The notes under the pieces are model-generated. The model did no database searches and had not been told where the DNA came from. It saw nothing but the letters and a program-made list of their open reading frames with translations. Made by a program: the position numbers and the translations under genes. A stretch of 64,000 nucleotides of DNA from positions 2,037,501 to 2,101,500 of the forward strand of contig JARHVA010001738.1 in NCBI GenBank assembly GCA_037957365.1, read 5' to 3'. Of the stretch, positions 51,461 through 63,369 are shown piece by piece. Source of the DNA: Torreya grandis. Its lineage: Eukaryota; Streptophyta; Pinopsida; Cupressales; Taxaceae. Position 1 is the first letter of the stretch. Each line of letters starts with the position of its first letter.

Positions 51461-53099
51461 AATATTCCCATAAGTCATATTTTATTCTTTATTCAAACAT
51501 ATGCTATGGTGATATTTTAGTATTTATTCCCTCAAAACCATAAAAATAAAAAAATTATAATATTTTAACAAACTTAGTCAAGCTAATGAGTTCAAGGGTT
51601 TCCTTATGTTAATATTATATTTTCCTAGTGAATATACTTGTCAATTTTCTTAACTATCTTGGTCAAAATTTTACAATTGACTGATTCACCTTTAATTATT
51701 CCAATCATCTCCATAGAGGTGACATAATTTTATGATACTAATCATACTTATTATCTTTATATTTTCAAAATAAATTCAAAAACAATAAAAAAAATGCCCA
51801 AATCCTTCAATGGTCAAACCTTTATTTCTCAATTTTAGTCATGCTAACCTCAACATAACCTTTATTTATTTAATTGATCTTATGTGAAACTTTCCCAAAC
51901 ATCATAATCAATTAATTCAAAATTTTGTTGACATGGACATTCCTCAATAACCACATATGTGAAAAGAAGATAAATTGCCCAATTTTGAGGAAACTATCAT
52001 GCATATATTTTAAAAGTTATCTCCTTGTTGTTGTGGGTTTTATGTACACTACATCCATAAATAGGTAGCTTCTAATGTTTTAATATCTAAATGGAGATAA
52101 AATCCACTCTAAGGCATGAGTTATAGGTATGTATTTTATTTCAACCTATTGATGGAATAGGGGTAGGACATGTAGGTTATTGATAAGGCTTTTTGGATGG
52201 AGGTGTGGTTCCTAAAGATAGTGAATTTATAAGAGAGATGGATGTATGGCTGGTTGTTAATATAAAGTTGGTAGATATTTTTAAAAAATGAAGGAGGGAA
52301 GGGTAAGGTGAAAAAGAAGACTATGATTCTTGGAAATTACTTCCCTGGTTGGTTTATGAATAGACATATGCTTTCAAAACCTATGCCTATTGGTAGTAGA
52401 AATTGCACACATATAATCAGACATGGCTAAGAAGTCTAGGGAAATAAATATGTAAGAAATTCACAAACCTCAGACAAAGGTTGATATTTTTAGGCAAAAT
52501 ATTAGACACCCTTAATCAGGAGATTATGGCTCCAGCTAATGAATTATTTGAGGTAGCTATTATACACATAAAAAATACACCAAAAAAGTACCAGTATATT
52601 TAAAAAAATATGATTCAATTTGAATTTTAATATTCTAATAAATATATTCACTAATCCTTCAATATCTATTGTACATCTATAGATCAGTACATTAATTAAA
52701 AAAATCAAAAGTCTATTCATAGCTTTAACACACTAAAGATTTATTGAAACAAAACCATGGAAATAATAACTAATTACATAGAATTTGGAAAGAAAATACT
52801 CAAAATATTTATTGATGATAAAAAATGATTCATTGTTCTGTATTAAAAATTATCTAAAAAAATACTAAGTTGGGTTACAACTATATATATAGACTTGGGG
52901 AAGTGGCATCCTTACTCTCTAAGTCCATGTAAGGTCATTACATGTGGTAGTTAGAACATTTATTTCTAACTATAGTCTAAAAAAATATAAGAGAAAAATT
53001 ATTGTTATTAATAAAATAAGTTGACCTTTACAAAAATATGAAATGTGTGCATGTGTATAAAATATAGAGTTAGATTTTACGATGAAAGGCTTAAACTAC
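51461..53099. other. No recognisable gene
   Basis: AT-rich sequence beginning at the broken edge of element C's LTR. Stops occur in all frames. I see no LTR end, polypurine tract or repeat that I can support. It is either the insertion or deletion partner that truncated the LTR, or unrelated flank. Confidence 0.4.
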
Positions 53100-56000
53100 A
53101 AGAAAATTTTAAATACATCCACCATAATAAAATAGTACATGCATAAAATCTTACCCTATCAAGGCTTAGTCATATGAAGAACTTTATGCACCTTGGTTGG
53201 TGTGGTCATTGAGATGAAAGTTGTAGATGTTGACACACCATCAGAAGTTTGATTTTTCTACACCTCATAAACTTTATGTGTCAAGTCATGATGCTATCGT
53301 ATAATATTCAAACTTAGTAGTGATAGTTGATAAATTTTTTAAACCTATCTAAGAATATTTTCATACTCATCCTTATTTATCTAAAATTTACTCTTGAAAA
53401 TTTTGACCTCAATTACCTTCTTTCAGGCCTTACTTAATTTTTAATCTATATGTTTAAGTGTTAGGCCTCATCTACTTTACTTGAAATCATGCACTGTTTC
53501 CTAAATAAGTTTGTCGAAATTGATCCTATTAATCAACTTATTGATGGTATCCTTCACTTTGGATAGTTTTAAGTAATGTAAAATTTGGAGGAGCTAGGCT
53601 TCATGTGCCTAATACTTAGGGATTAAATCCCCAACTTATTGTAGCCATTCCTTTGCATGTTACTACATGATGACAACCAAATTCAAGGCATTAGATACCT
53701 CTAGTGTTGTCATGAAGTTGAGATGACTGTATAGGGAGTTGCTTATGTATAAAACTAACATCTTCAATTTGGCATTATCATCTCTCAAATAATTAAATAA
53801 TTGGTTTGTGTTGCTCACATGAAGGGACATCTCAGCCTTCATGAACTCCATTTACCTCCAAGGATTTATAACACTTAAAAGTAGCTTCTTGTACCTTAGT
53901 TTTTTCACTTACAAGAATGTGTACCATCTTTTCTTGTTCTTTTATTTTCTCCACCTTGGCCTCTAGTGTCTGCACTTTAGATTCTAGCTCGTATTGAGCC
54001 AATTATGTGCATTCGTGGATAACAACTATTGCATATTTGTGTGATTATGCCAAGTCTACAATATTTTTAACATATGGAGAATGATTTGGTTTATTATTAT
54101 AACTTTTTATGAGGGAGAACACTTCTTGTGTCTCCTTAAGGATGATTTCAGTGCCTTTTTCATCCTCCATATTCTTATTTATCACTCTCTAAATGTTACT
54201 AGATGGGGGATTGAATAAATTGGAAATAGAGGGAATCTCAATGATTTTTAATCTTGAAATTTTTGAAGACTTCCTTCTCAATTTGACTACCTATGGAAGA
54301 ATGTCTAATTGAGATCATCAAAAGTTATGACAAGAACCTCTTCCTCACCCTCTTCCTGAACATGTTATTTCTTTTGGGCCCTAATAAGGATGTTGGGTAT
54401 AGAAGGCCATATAATTTTGGACCAATTCACTCCTCCAAATTTAGGGAGTGGGTAGACCATGATACTTTGGACTTTGGCCTTCCTTCCCCTACTGGTACTT
54501 GTCACTATGGTTTCTTTTATGGAATTCGTGGTTGGTAATGAAAGGGAAATTTAGGTAGAATTAACATGAAGTTAAGAGGTGGCTAAAGTAGTTTTCACCT
54601 TATTGGTTATCTTATTTTTTAGGACTCTGATAGTAGAAGCACCAGTAGGGATAGAAGAGGTAGGTAGGGGGAGTGTGATCGAAGTGGAAACAAATGTATC
54701 AATGGTAGTAGTGGTAATGGAGGGGTTAATGGAGGTGGAAGTAGGCACTTATACTTGGGGTGATTTTAGCATAGAATAAATTGAAACTTATCTAACAATT
54801 GGTACAAAATATAAAGTAAAACTTACAAAAGTCTAGGTGCTCAGATAAATTGGTGTTATGGGTCATGATTGACGGCTCATGGCCTTATCTACCTCTAACT
54901 TTGATTATTCATTAGAATCATCCTCAATGTCTTTGGTTATCATAACCTCCACATCTTGAGATGTAGTAGGCAAGCCTTGTTTTAGTTATACTATAGGACT
55001 GCATATAGGAGCCCTAGCCTTCCTCTTATAGACTATAGGGATATTTAGTTCTGTGGGAGAGTCTTAGGATGTTGATGTCATTAATTCTGATGTTTCTATC
55101 CAAAAATATGTCAAAATTTATATATGGGGAATAATAGTAGATACTCAAATAGTACTCATAGTCAATTATTCTGGTGTTCTTCCTTCCTCATCAAAATCTA
55201 AGTTGATGGGATCCCCTACTTATGTTCTTTTACTAAAACTAGGCTCAGGCAACCCAAGATATTTCTTCACATTCCTTAGATTTAATGGGAGGGATCAAGA
55301 TGAGGGACTTCCTTAGTCCTTGTATTTATCTTTTAACTATCCTCTCCAAAAATTAGAGTTCTCTAAACCTTTATATAGAGCCTTCCTACTATCCAATTGT
55401 CTAACAGTGATTGAGGGGTCATCCTGGATCATTCATAAATGAACCTCCTTTAACCCAATGATCTTGATTCTCACTAAAACATCCTCATCAAACTTGGAAT
55501 TAATAAATATAAAATAATATGGATATGGTACATGGTTATAAGGTATGTTGAATCTCGATATGTGATTTTAAACCTACCCATGAGGATCCCAATCTCTATG
55601 TGTAAGCATGGGGGATGGATAGATTTTGCATTTGCTATCCACTTCCATGAAATTCTTCCTCAATGTGTAAGCCATTATTCAAATTATTATGTGGTGGCCA
55701 AATATAAAAGGTTTTCTTTTGTCTAGCTAAGTCCTCCTCGATACTCCACCATAGTTAGAAAGTAATTTCTTACTCTACCAACTTGTCTAGGTTGTACTTG
55801 GGAAGACATAAAGGATTAACTTTGTACCCCAAAATCATGATTACTATAAAGTTTGGGTAGAGGAAATAATCTCATTTTCCATCAAAGTTATTTATGATAT
55901 TAATCCTGATTCTAAGTATAGGTGAGCCATGAATGGTTTGCCACACCTTTAGATAGACATCTTCTGCTATCTTGACCATGTTTTTGGTATATGCATATAT

Positions 56001-56730
56001 GTGCATGAATTGATGTTGGTCACAAATTCTATTTTTTTCACAATGTATGGTTGGATTCAACAATTCCCCAAGATATCTATAATAGGTACCCATGACTACA
56101 TCCAACAAGTAAGACATCATCTAAAAATTGCCCTAAGGCATGGGATGCTTGTCCTTATCGGTTATCTACTCTCTCAATTGAAAGTAGATTATTTTACCTA
56201 GGGCATATGTAGCATCATGGGTGAGGATTATATATAATAATGACACCCATTATAAATTGAAAAAATGAATACTTGGCATACCATATAGTTTATTAAAGAG
56301 ATCCATGCCAATGCAAATCCCTATTCTAAATTTACTAATTGAAATTGCTCCTTTTGGCTTCTTCTCCATCCATGTAATGGTATGGTCTAGAAGTAGCCAT
56401 GAAGAGAGTGAATTATCAATTAAAATCTCTATACCAAACTACACCATGGTGTGTTTGTAAAAATAAGCATCTGCTATGCTCAAAGATAAATACCTTTAGA
56501 AGTCAGCCCCTGATATCCATGTAACCACTATGTTATTACATGAATGATACAGGAAAACATCATGTGATATATTTCTTGAGAGAAACAAATCATGTATAAG
56601 GTTAATACATGACATTTCTTCTAGCTTGGTAGCAAAAAAATGTAATCTTTGACATTTGAAAGCTAGTATTTCTTTGATGAAAAGTATATTTGTAAGTATC
56701 ATCTCATCTTCTAGTAAAAATATATACATA
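53100..56730 (-). pseudogene. Unidentified coding relic with a coiled coil (possibly a long gag)
   Basis: Successive minus-strand frames from 56729 down keep a protein-like composition. At 56496-56729 comes MYIFLLEDEMILTNILFIKE...FLYHSCNN. Then GMDLFNKLYGMPSIHFFNL and WVSLLYIILTH near 56230-56320, and 55872-56120 with MMSYLLDVVMGTYYRYLGEL...HIYAYTKNMVKIAEDVYLK. Near 53600-54200 it is Glu/Lys-rich, with LESKVQTLEAKVEKIKEQEK, a likely coiled coil. I see no zinc knuckle, protease, RT or transposase signature. A long retrotransposon gag with a C-terminal coiled coil, or a captured host gene, are both possible. The plus-strand frames at 54293-54779 are shadows or chance. Stops and shifts are frequent. 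Confidence 0.4.
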
Positions 56731-57329
56731 GATTAGATGATGTCCCATTTTTGTAAATAGTTATGTTACCTATCTTATGAATTTTGTGGAGTACTTGATT
56801 GAATATGGGGATGGTCAGTTTTCCCCTTGAAATGCCCTAGATGAAGATGCCATTGATGCATATATATGTTTTGTGTTGGTTGTAGACTTCTTTTATGTGC
56901 TATGTATGCTATGAAAATAATGTAGATCTAGAATTAGTCATTTTTACTCGTATTATTCGTGATATAATAGATAGTTCTCTTTGTCACTATAATAAAGTAG
57001 GAGACTTTGAATGCAAGTTAGTTTGAAATAAATGACATTTTTAATAGCTATAAATCACTTATATAGGACTCTATATTGAATAATAGTTTGTGTGACATAA
57101 ATGTGAAATGTTTACTTTGCTTCTATTCCTATATAATTCAAAATTTGTTAAATCAAGTTGGTGAAGATCTTTAATAGATTGATGCGAAGTATTTTCACCT
57201 TTTGTTTCAACCAGTAGTTCTCTTGGTAAAATGTTTACTGGCTAATTCTTTTTGGGAAATTATCTTGGGACTTTTATGTCAAAAAAGATGTCTAAAACAT
57301 AAATATTGAAGGAAATGGTCTAGCTTAAA
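56731..57329. other. No recognisable gene
   Basis: AT-rich, stops in all frames. It separates the coiled-coil relic from the purine-rich repeat. No structure that I can support. Confidence 0.4.
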
Positions 57330-58300
57330 GGTGTAGGATAAAAGTCCTGAAGGGTAGGCTCTTAGGTAAAAAAGGATATTACAAAAGTCTCAAAGGGCAT
57401 TTTCAAAAAGGATGAAGGGTAATTTCATATAACTAAGGGTCATTCCAAAAGTCCCAAGGGGCATGTTACATAAATCATGAAGGGTATGTACCTTAGGTCC
57501 AAAGGGTCTAGTTCATGGAAAAAATGCCTGAAGGCTCTAATTTATAAGGTAAATTTCAATTGGAAAAGACCCTTACAAAAGTTCCAAAGGGTGACCAAAA
57601 AAGTCCCAAAGGGAAACTTTGAAGGGCATGTGTCCATAACAGAAATTCTAAAGGGTAAGATAGAGGACATGGGTCACTTCAAAAATTCTTAAAGGAATTC
57701 TATCAAGGGAATTGTTTCAGACAAATTATCTATAATAATTCTCCTGAAGACCCAATTCTTTCATAAAAATGTCTAAAGGAATTCAACTAGCTCAAATAAA
57801 GTGTCTCAAATAAAATGTCAAAAGAAAAAGGCTCAAAAATGTGTGGTACAAAAGTCATAAAGGAATTTAATTTGTGTGTTGAGTGTGGAAAGGGTGGTTT
57901 CAAAAGTCCCAAAGGAAATTTTTCAGGTAAAATGGTCACAACAAAAATGATGAAGGACACTTTACACAAAGCCTGAAGGGTAGGTTGGAAAGGAAAAAAA
58001 TGACACTCTAAAAGGCCAAAGGGTTAGTTCAAAATGCTAAAGAGTAATTTTTCAACAATCTAGAGGGTCAAATTCATATGGAATCTATCCATGAAAAAAT
58101 TCTTGGTGGATCTACTTCATAAAGGCTAAAGGGTTAGCTCAAAATATCGAAGAGTAATTTGGAAACTTCATAGGGAATTTATCCATGACAAAAGTCATGA
58201 AGGATATACTTCATAAAGACCAAATGGAAATATTAAAAAGTTTGAAGAGTTGGTTTAGAGGGGCCAAAGGATAATGTCAATTACATTAGGCAAAATTCCC
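57330..58300 (+). repeat. Purine-rich interspersed short repeat, core AAAGTCCCAAAGGG
   Basis: Words of the type AAAAGTC(C/T)(C/T)(A/G)AAGGG(T/C)A recur some 20 to 25 times at irregular spacing of about 30-50 bases, for example GTCTCAAAGGGCAT, GTCCCAAGGGGCAT, GTTCCAAAGGGTGA, GTCCCAAAGGGAAA and GCCTGAAGGGTAGG. A larger unit also repeats: GGCCAAAGGGTTAGTTCAAAATG...AAGAGTAATTT near 58011 and GGCTAAAGGGTTAGCTCAAAATA...AAGAGTAATTT near 58125, 114 bases apart. The open frame 57477-57692 is a product of the repeat's purine richness. Confidence 0.7.
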
Positions 58301-58685
58301 ATGATAACAAAAAGTCCACAAACCAATTTCATCAGAGGAATTATTTTAGATAAATGTCTGTAATAATTTATTTGATAAATATAAGTCCAAAAGAATTTAT
58401 ACATATAAAAAATCCTCAGAATTACAAAATAGGATAAGTCCCTAAAGAATAATTCCCAAGATGATAGCAAAGATATCCATCAAAACATAAGTACCAAAAC
58501 ATAAATCTTGAAGAAACAAACTTGATAGAACAAAAGATTTAGTCTATGAATACACAATATCAATGCCATATTAGCAAATTATAAGAGGAAAAATCATGAT
58601 TTTTTCCCAAAATTTTCATAAATATATGGAAGAGGTGCTCTAACTAAAGACAATAATCTAAAAAAGTGGGTCCCCATTTCCTCTC

Positions 58686-58696
58686 AAAAAAGGGGG
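58686..58696 (+). promoter_or_regulatory. Polypurine tract candidate
   Basis: AAAAAAGGGGG directly followed by TGTTGGGTACAAC, the usual arrangement at the inner edge of a plus-strand 3' LTR. Confidence 0.55.
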
Positions 58697-59829
58697 TGTT
58701 GGGTACAACAAATGGAGACTTATAAGGGGAATACTCCTGAGTATTTAATTACCCAGAACTCTATTTTGAAATCCTAAATCAATCAATAAGTTTGACAAAA
58801 AGAAGTAATTAAATTAGAATCATGAAATCAACTCTTAATTTAATTCAAACAACATACTTACTTTCAAATTTCTTGGATATGTATGTGCCAAAATGTGTAG
58901 TTTATCTAACCCCTATTATGATGAAGTTTTTCAAAGGCTTTGATGGGGATCTATGTTTTATTATAATATCTATTAAAACTCAAAAAATAAGGGAAGAGTA
59001 GGTATTTATTTGTTTCTAGTCAGGCATCCATAGCCCTGAAAGAGATACTTTGGGCTCCTTCTCTTCTCATTCCATTATTTTATTTTGATCATGATGCATG
59101 GTACATTGACATTATTTAATCATGTGAGCATTTTGATTTTCTATAGATTTTATTTTTCTCTTTTGAATTCATTAGTTTCTTACTTTTTATTTTTATTTTC
59201 ATCTTCTTTTATTCTCAGATGGAAAAGAGAGGAGATGGAATCCTAGTGAGCTGGTATAATTATAAAACAAATCATTACTAGAACATCCCTAGCAACCACA
59301 TCTATTCTTAGAATTATAATTTATAACAGGCATTTAATGTAATAAGTGTGTTGGATCTAATAAAATATGGAAACTTTCTAAATTTGTATGAAGTACTCTA
59401 AGGTTAACTTCCACATGCCATGTAAAAGTATTTAATTATGACACCATTTAGAATAATTCATGATTACCTATCTTCATCCTAAAGACTCAAAAACATAGAA
59501 ATGCACCTAATTTGTAAACCAGTCCCCAATGTGTCAAGATTTTAATTTCCCCTTTTTGACAAGTCATCAATTAAGTTTTTTTTAGCTTTTAAGTTTGGTT
59601 ATAGTCATAGTAAATGCAATTTTGATCATCAAAGAAAATAACAAACAACTAATATACAAAGGGGAAACTACTCTAATGAAACCATGAATCTAATCTAAGA
59701 AAATAAAATACTAAAAGAAAAAAATATTAATCTAGAATGTAGGAAATTGACTAAGAAAGCATTGAAATCTAATCCTATGTCTAAACTCATTTGTCCCTCA
59801 TCATTTAGTAATATCCATAGATGGAATAT
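58697..59829 (+). other. Possible LTR starting TGTTGGGTAC, and flank
   Basis: The start fits an LTR edge after a polypurine tract. The right end is not defined. A candidate TGTGTCA lies at about 59532-59538, shortly before a run that reads AAAAAGGGGAAAT on the minus strand, which could instead be the polypurine tract of element D. Both readings give TG...CA borders, so the owner of this LTR is undecided. No second copy is in the window. Confidence 0.35.
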
Positions 59830-60850
59830 CCTTATAGTAGCATTTTAAAAAATATCCATTGAATGGATATGTAATCTCATTTTCTTAAAGGTCCTTCAAA
59901 TGAAATACGTTACTACCCATGATCTCTAAAATCTGATATGGTCCAATCCATAGTGGGGAAAACATGTCATGTTGTCCTTTCTTTTCATGGGCTTTGTCAC
60001 AAAGTAGCACTAGGTCTAAAATTTTATATTGTTTGACTTTCACCCTATTTTCAAACCACCTTTTGACCAAATCCTAGGCTGTTTTGAATATTTGGAAGGT
60101 TTTAGTTCTTAAATCCTTCATTTCAATTATATCTTGCAACCTTGATTCTACTTTATCATTCAGCTCCATGTAGTGTTGCATAAACTGGTAGGTGGGTAGC
60201 TTCAATGTGATGGGGAAAATAGGTGTGCATCCATATACTAGAAGATAGGGTGAATATTTAAGGGCTTGTTTGTATCTCATAAAGTCTACCCAAAGAGCAT
60301 AATTTAGTAAATTATGCTAGTCCCTAGGCTTATCTGTAGCTAAATTCTTAATTACATTGATTAGATTTTTTGCATTGATTCTACTAGTCCATTTCCTTGT
60401 TGGTAATGGTTAGACATTGACATGATGATGATCTAGTTATCATATGCTTGTTCTATAAATTTTAATGATATGAAAGTTGGTCTATTGTCTCAAACTATAG
60501 AAATATGCATACCAAATCTAATTTTTATATGTTCCTCCAAAAAATAAATCCCATCTTGTTCTCTATAATTATTTGTGGCTATAGACTTAGTCTATCTAGT
60601 ATAATAGTCACTAGTAGTAAGTATAAATTTATGGCTTACTAATGAATTTGGGTTGATGACACCAATGAAGTCTAAAAACCAAGGCAAGTGACCTTATTTC
60701 CACAACTGGCTATAAAGGCATTACTGTGTGTACTTCTTTCTTTGCTAAATATTGACATTCATGGCATGTTCTAACATGAGTGTGAGAATACTTAAATATG
60801 GTTTTCTAATAGTAATGTAAACTCAATATTTTATGGGTTGTGGTATTACT
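59830..60850 (-). pseudogene. Integrase relic of element D
   Basis: The minus strand reads the worn zinc-binding region around 60730-60780 (LEHAMNVNI for KCxxCQ). The core follows: PWFLDFIGVINPNS (catalytic Asp kept), TTSDYYTR, DNRPTFISLKFIE (catalytic Asp kept) and YQQGNGLVESMQKI (catalytic Glu kept). The C-terminal module at 59885-60070 reads WFENRVKVKQYKILDLVLLC, DKAHEKKGQHDMF and LWIGPYQILEIMGSNVFHL, an intact GPY block. Between them 60074-60280 has KYSPYLLVYGCTPIFPITL (family SPFxLVYGxEAxLPI). It keeps all three catalytic acids yet has stops and shifts. Confidence 0.88.
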
Positions 60851-60999
60851 AGATTAATGACCACTACATATCCTCTGATGCAAGTTCTCCAAGATTTCTT
60901 TAAATTCTTTTATAGATACACATCTAAGGTAAATACCCTCATAGTTCCTTATATAGATGAATATATTATTGATCATGTAATGAGTAACTCTGAGTCTCA

Positions 61000-61552
61000 A
61001 ATGTCTCCTTATTTATCTATTGAGCTTTGGGGGACAAGTTCCTATAAGTCAATATTGTATTATATTAGTCTATCATTCTCCTTTAGATACTTGAGATTCA
61101 CATACCTATTCAATAGTGATGTGTGGATCTAGTTTGGTCATGAGATGAATAATACATTAACCTCTAATGATCTTTGCAATATTAATATCTATGTCAAATT
61201 TTTAGAGCTTGGCCACCCATTTACCTCAATATTCTCCTATATCAATCTACGATAGGGTAAGCTTGATGGAAGGATTGAGTACAATGGCAATGACTTTATT
61301 CCTCAAGATGTAGTGTTGAAACTTATTCACTACTTTGAAAAGGGAAAAGATCTATTTGTCAATCATAAAGTATATGAGTTTTGCATCTTTTAGGTTCATT
61401 CTCATAATCTTAATTAAATGATTTAAAGCAGATGAGTATATATAAAAATATTTGTTGAAATCAAGAATAATAAGCATTGGATCTTGTAATATTGCATCTT
61501 TAATGTCCTCAAAGGAATTTTGGGCTTAAACTATCTATTATATTTTGGCATC
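61000..61552 (-). pseudogene. RNase H relic after RT, element D
   Basis: Position between RT and integrase and fragments such as DAILQDPMLIILDFNKYFYIYSSA (family: APxLxxPDFxKxFxLYTFAS) near 61425-61520 identify the retroviral-type RNase H. The remainder is too worn to follow. The plus-strand frame at 60833-61132 is a shadow. Confidence 0.55.
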
Positions 61553-62310
61553 CTACTTGATCATGACATTTAAGAGTCTAATAATATTTGCAAACCTTGA
61601 GATAAACTTCCTCATAAAGTTAATCTTTCCAAAGAATGATTTTAGCTCTTTCTTATTGTTTGGTGGTTGAATCTTTGAAATTACTTGAATTTTATCTAGA
61701 TCAATAGTGATCCCATCATTGGTAATGATATACCCCAAGGGTTTGTCTTTAATCACTTTAAATATGATTTTCTTTGGGTTCAATCAAATACTCAACCTTC
61801 TACATCTCTCTAATATAGATTGTAGGTTACTTATATGATCTTTTTTATTCCTTGAAAATACTTAAAGATCATCGACGTAGATGATTATGCCCTTTACTAT
61901 CATTCCTTTGAAGGCATGATCCATGGTATGTTGAAAGGTATACCCTACATTTATTAAGCCAAAAAACATCCTTATATATGCATAATTTTTCTACTTTGTG
62001 GTAAATTTCATCTTCCTTCTATATTCATATTGAATCAATAACTGATTGTAGCCTAAAAATAGATCTAAAAAGGACATCATCTCATAAACACTCACTATAT
62101 ATATGACTTCATCCAAAGAAGGTAGAGGATATTTGTCTTTTTCATAAGCCTTGGTAAAATTTTTGAAGTCCATAGATAATCTGATAGCACCATTCTTCTT
62201 CCTTATTAGGATCAAAATGGCCACCTAAGTAGAATGTCAGATTAGGAAGATTATTTTTGCACTCAATAACTTCTCTACTTATCTCTAAATAAGAGGTTCT
62301 AGAGTAGGAT
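61553..62310 (-). pseudogene. Reverse transcriptase relic of element D
   Basis: The minus strand reads VEKLLSAKIIFLI, then ILIRKKNGAIRLSMDFKNFT, EKDKYPLPSLDEVI, MMSFLDLFLGYNQLLIQYE (61991-62224). Next come MFFGLINVGYTFQHTMDHAF and the catalytic YVDD at 61868-61879, fully kept. The end is LNPKKIIFKV, LGYIITNDGITIDLDKI and SFFGKINFMRKFI (61553-61783). These are textbook Ty3 blocks. The YVDD site retains two CG dinucleotides in a region otherwise almost free of them. Stops in Trp and Gln codons break the frame. Confidence 0.92.
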
Positions 62311-62849
62311 TGATTGGCTATTGTATTTATCTAAATGGTTTGTGATCTTTCTTGAGGTGAATGGTATGAGTGATGACCTATGGGTCATACACCTTTAGCA
62401 TTCCTATATCTCAGTGATGACATCCCTATATCAAGTAATAAGATCCCTAATTCATTATCTTTCCTCTAGGGTGCAACTGAGAGCAATATTCACATAACAT
62501 GAGTTATGCTCATCTCCAAAATTTTCCATATTGAAGTCTGATTCATTGATCTTTGTCTAAGTTGTGCTTGAGGATCTAAGTCAAATGGCCTTTCTAAGGA
62601 GACTAGGCTGGTTAGAACTCAATTCTATTTGAGCTAGAGAATGCCCTCTTTGTCTATTTTTTCTTGATATAGGTGATTAATATATTTATCATCAATGATT
62701 TGGGACTTAAAATACCTTGAATTAGTTAAGAGCTAAATAATCTGTTGGTCATCATTATAGACATGGAAATTTTATATGTTATCTATAATAGACGGATAGG
62801 GAATAAATTCAATGAATAACTTATTTACCTTAGATTCCTATAGTGGCTC
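62311..62849 (-). pseudogene. Linker between extra RNase H and RT, element D
   Basis: A variable, acidic linker by position. Readable fragments include FDLDPQAQLRQRSMNQTS and LLDIGMSSLRYRNAKGV. No domain is recognised. It corresponds to the long spacer of this element group. Confidence 0.5.
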
Positions 62850-63245
62850 TAGATTAGGAGTTGTAGTAGCTAATGAATCAATAGTCTAATTTAATTTTTC
62901 TCTATGGGGAGTGATATGATGTTGAAAAATTTTAAGCTTTCAATCAAGTCCCATACTCTATGTTTGTATATATTTAGATAAGATAACTTCCATTGATATT
63001 TATTTATAGTTTTTTTTACCACCACCACTAAATTACCAAATACTTTTATTTGTATTACATTTTTTTTAGTGCAAACTGTAATCCTGGAATTAGAGCCTCA
63101 TACTCAACTCTATTGTTAGTGCATGGAAATTGAATTTTATATGCTACCAATAATTTCTTACCTTGCAGATCAATTAGTTTAATTCCTATCCTTGATCCTT
63201 GCTTGGATCTAGCACCATCAAAGTGTAGAGTTCATTGTTGATTTG
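62850..63245 (-). pseudogene. Extra (archaeal-type) RNase H of element D, placed before RT
   Basis: The minus strand reads LHFDGARSKQGSRIGIKLID (catalytic Asp; family YFDGxxSKxGxGxGxxLID), LQGKKLLVAYKIQFPCTNNR and VEYEALIPGLQFALK (catalytic Glu), then VFGN where VFGDS is expected (Asp to Asn). It ends YKHRVWDLIE. The similarity to the second RNase H of elements A and B is clear, but here it lies between protease and RT. Confidence 0.8.
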
Positions 63246-63369
63246 AATTTTTAGGTTTTGTCGTCTAGATTTGATTTTGAGTAGTAAAAGTATATATACC
63301 AAGGCTGGATAAGTCATACTTTAAATATTCATTCTTGACATTATATTCTATGATGGGATATTTAATTTT

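Noticed and set aside
53663..53851. Short minus-strand frame considered as a separate small gene
   Set aside because: It continues in neighbouring frames of the larger coiled-coil relic and has no start context of its own.
54293..54779. Two plus-strand frames (one Gly/Pro-containing, one Val/Glu-rich) considered as a host gene fragment
   Set aside because: Composition is low in complexity, the frames are short and unlinked, and they lie antisense to the coiled-coil relic.
57477..57692. Lys-rich 71-codon frame as a possible basic peptide gene
   Set aside because: Its sequence is made of the purine-rich repeat words, so the open frame follows from composition.
60833..61132. 99-codon plus-strand frame in element D
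   Set aside because: It lies antisense to the integrase/RNase H junction and has no motif; a shadow frame.
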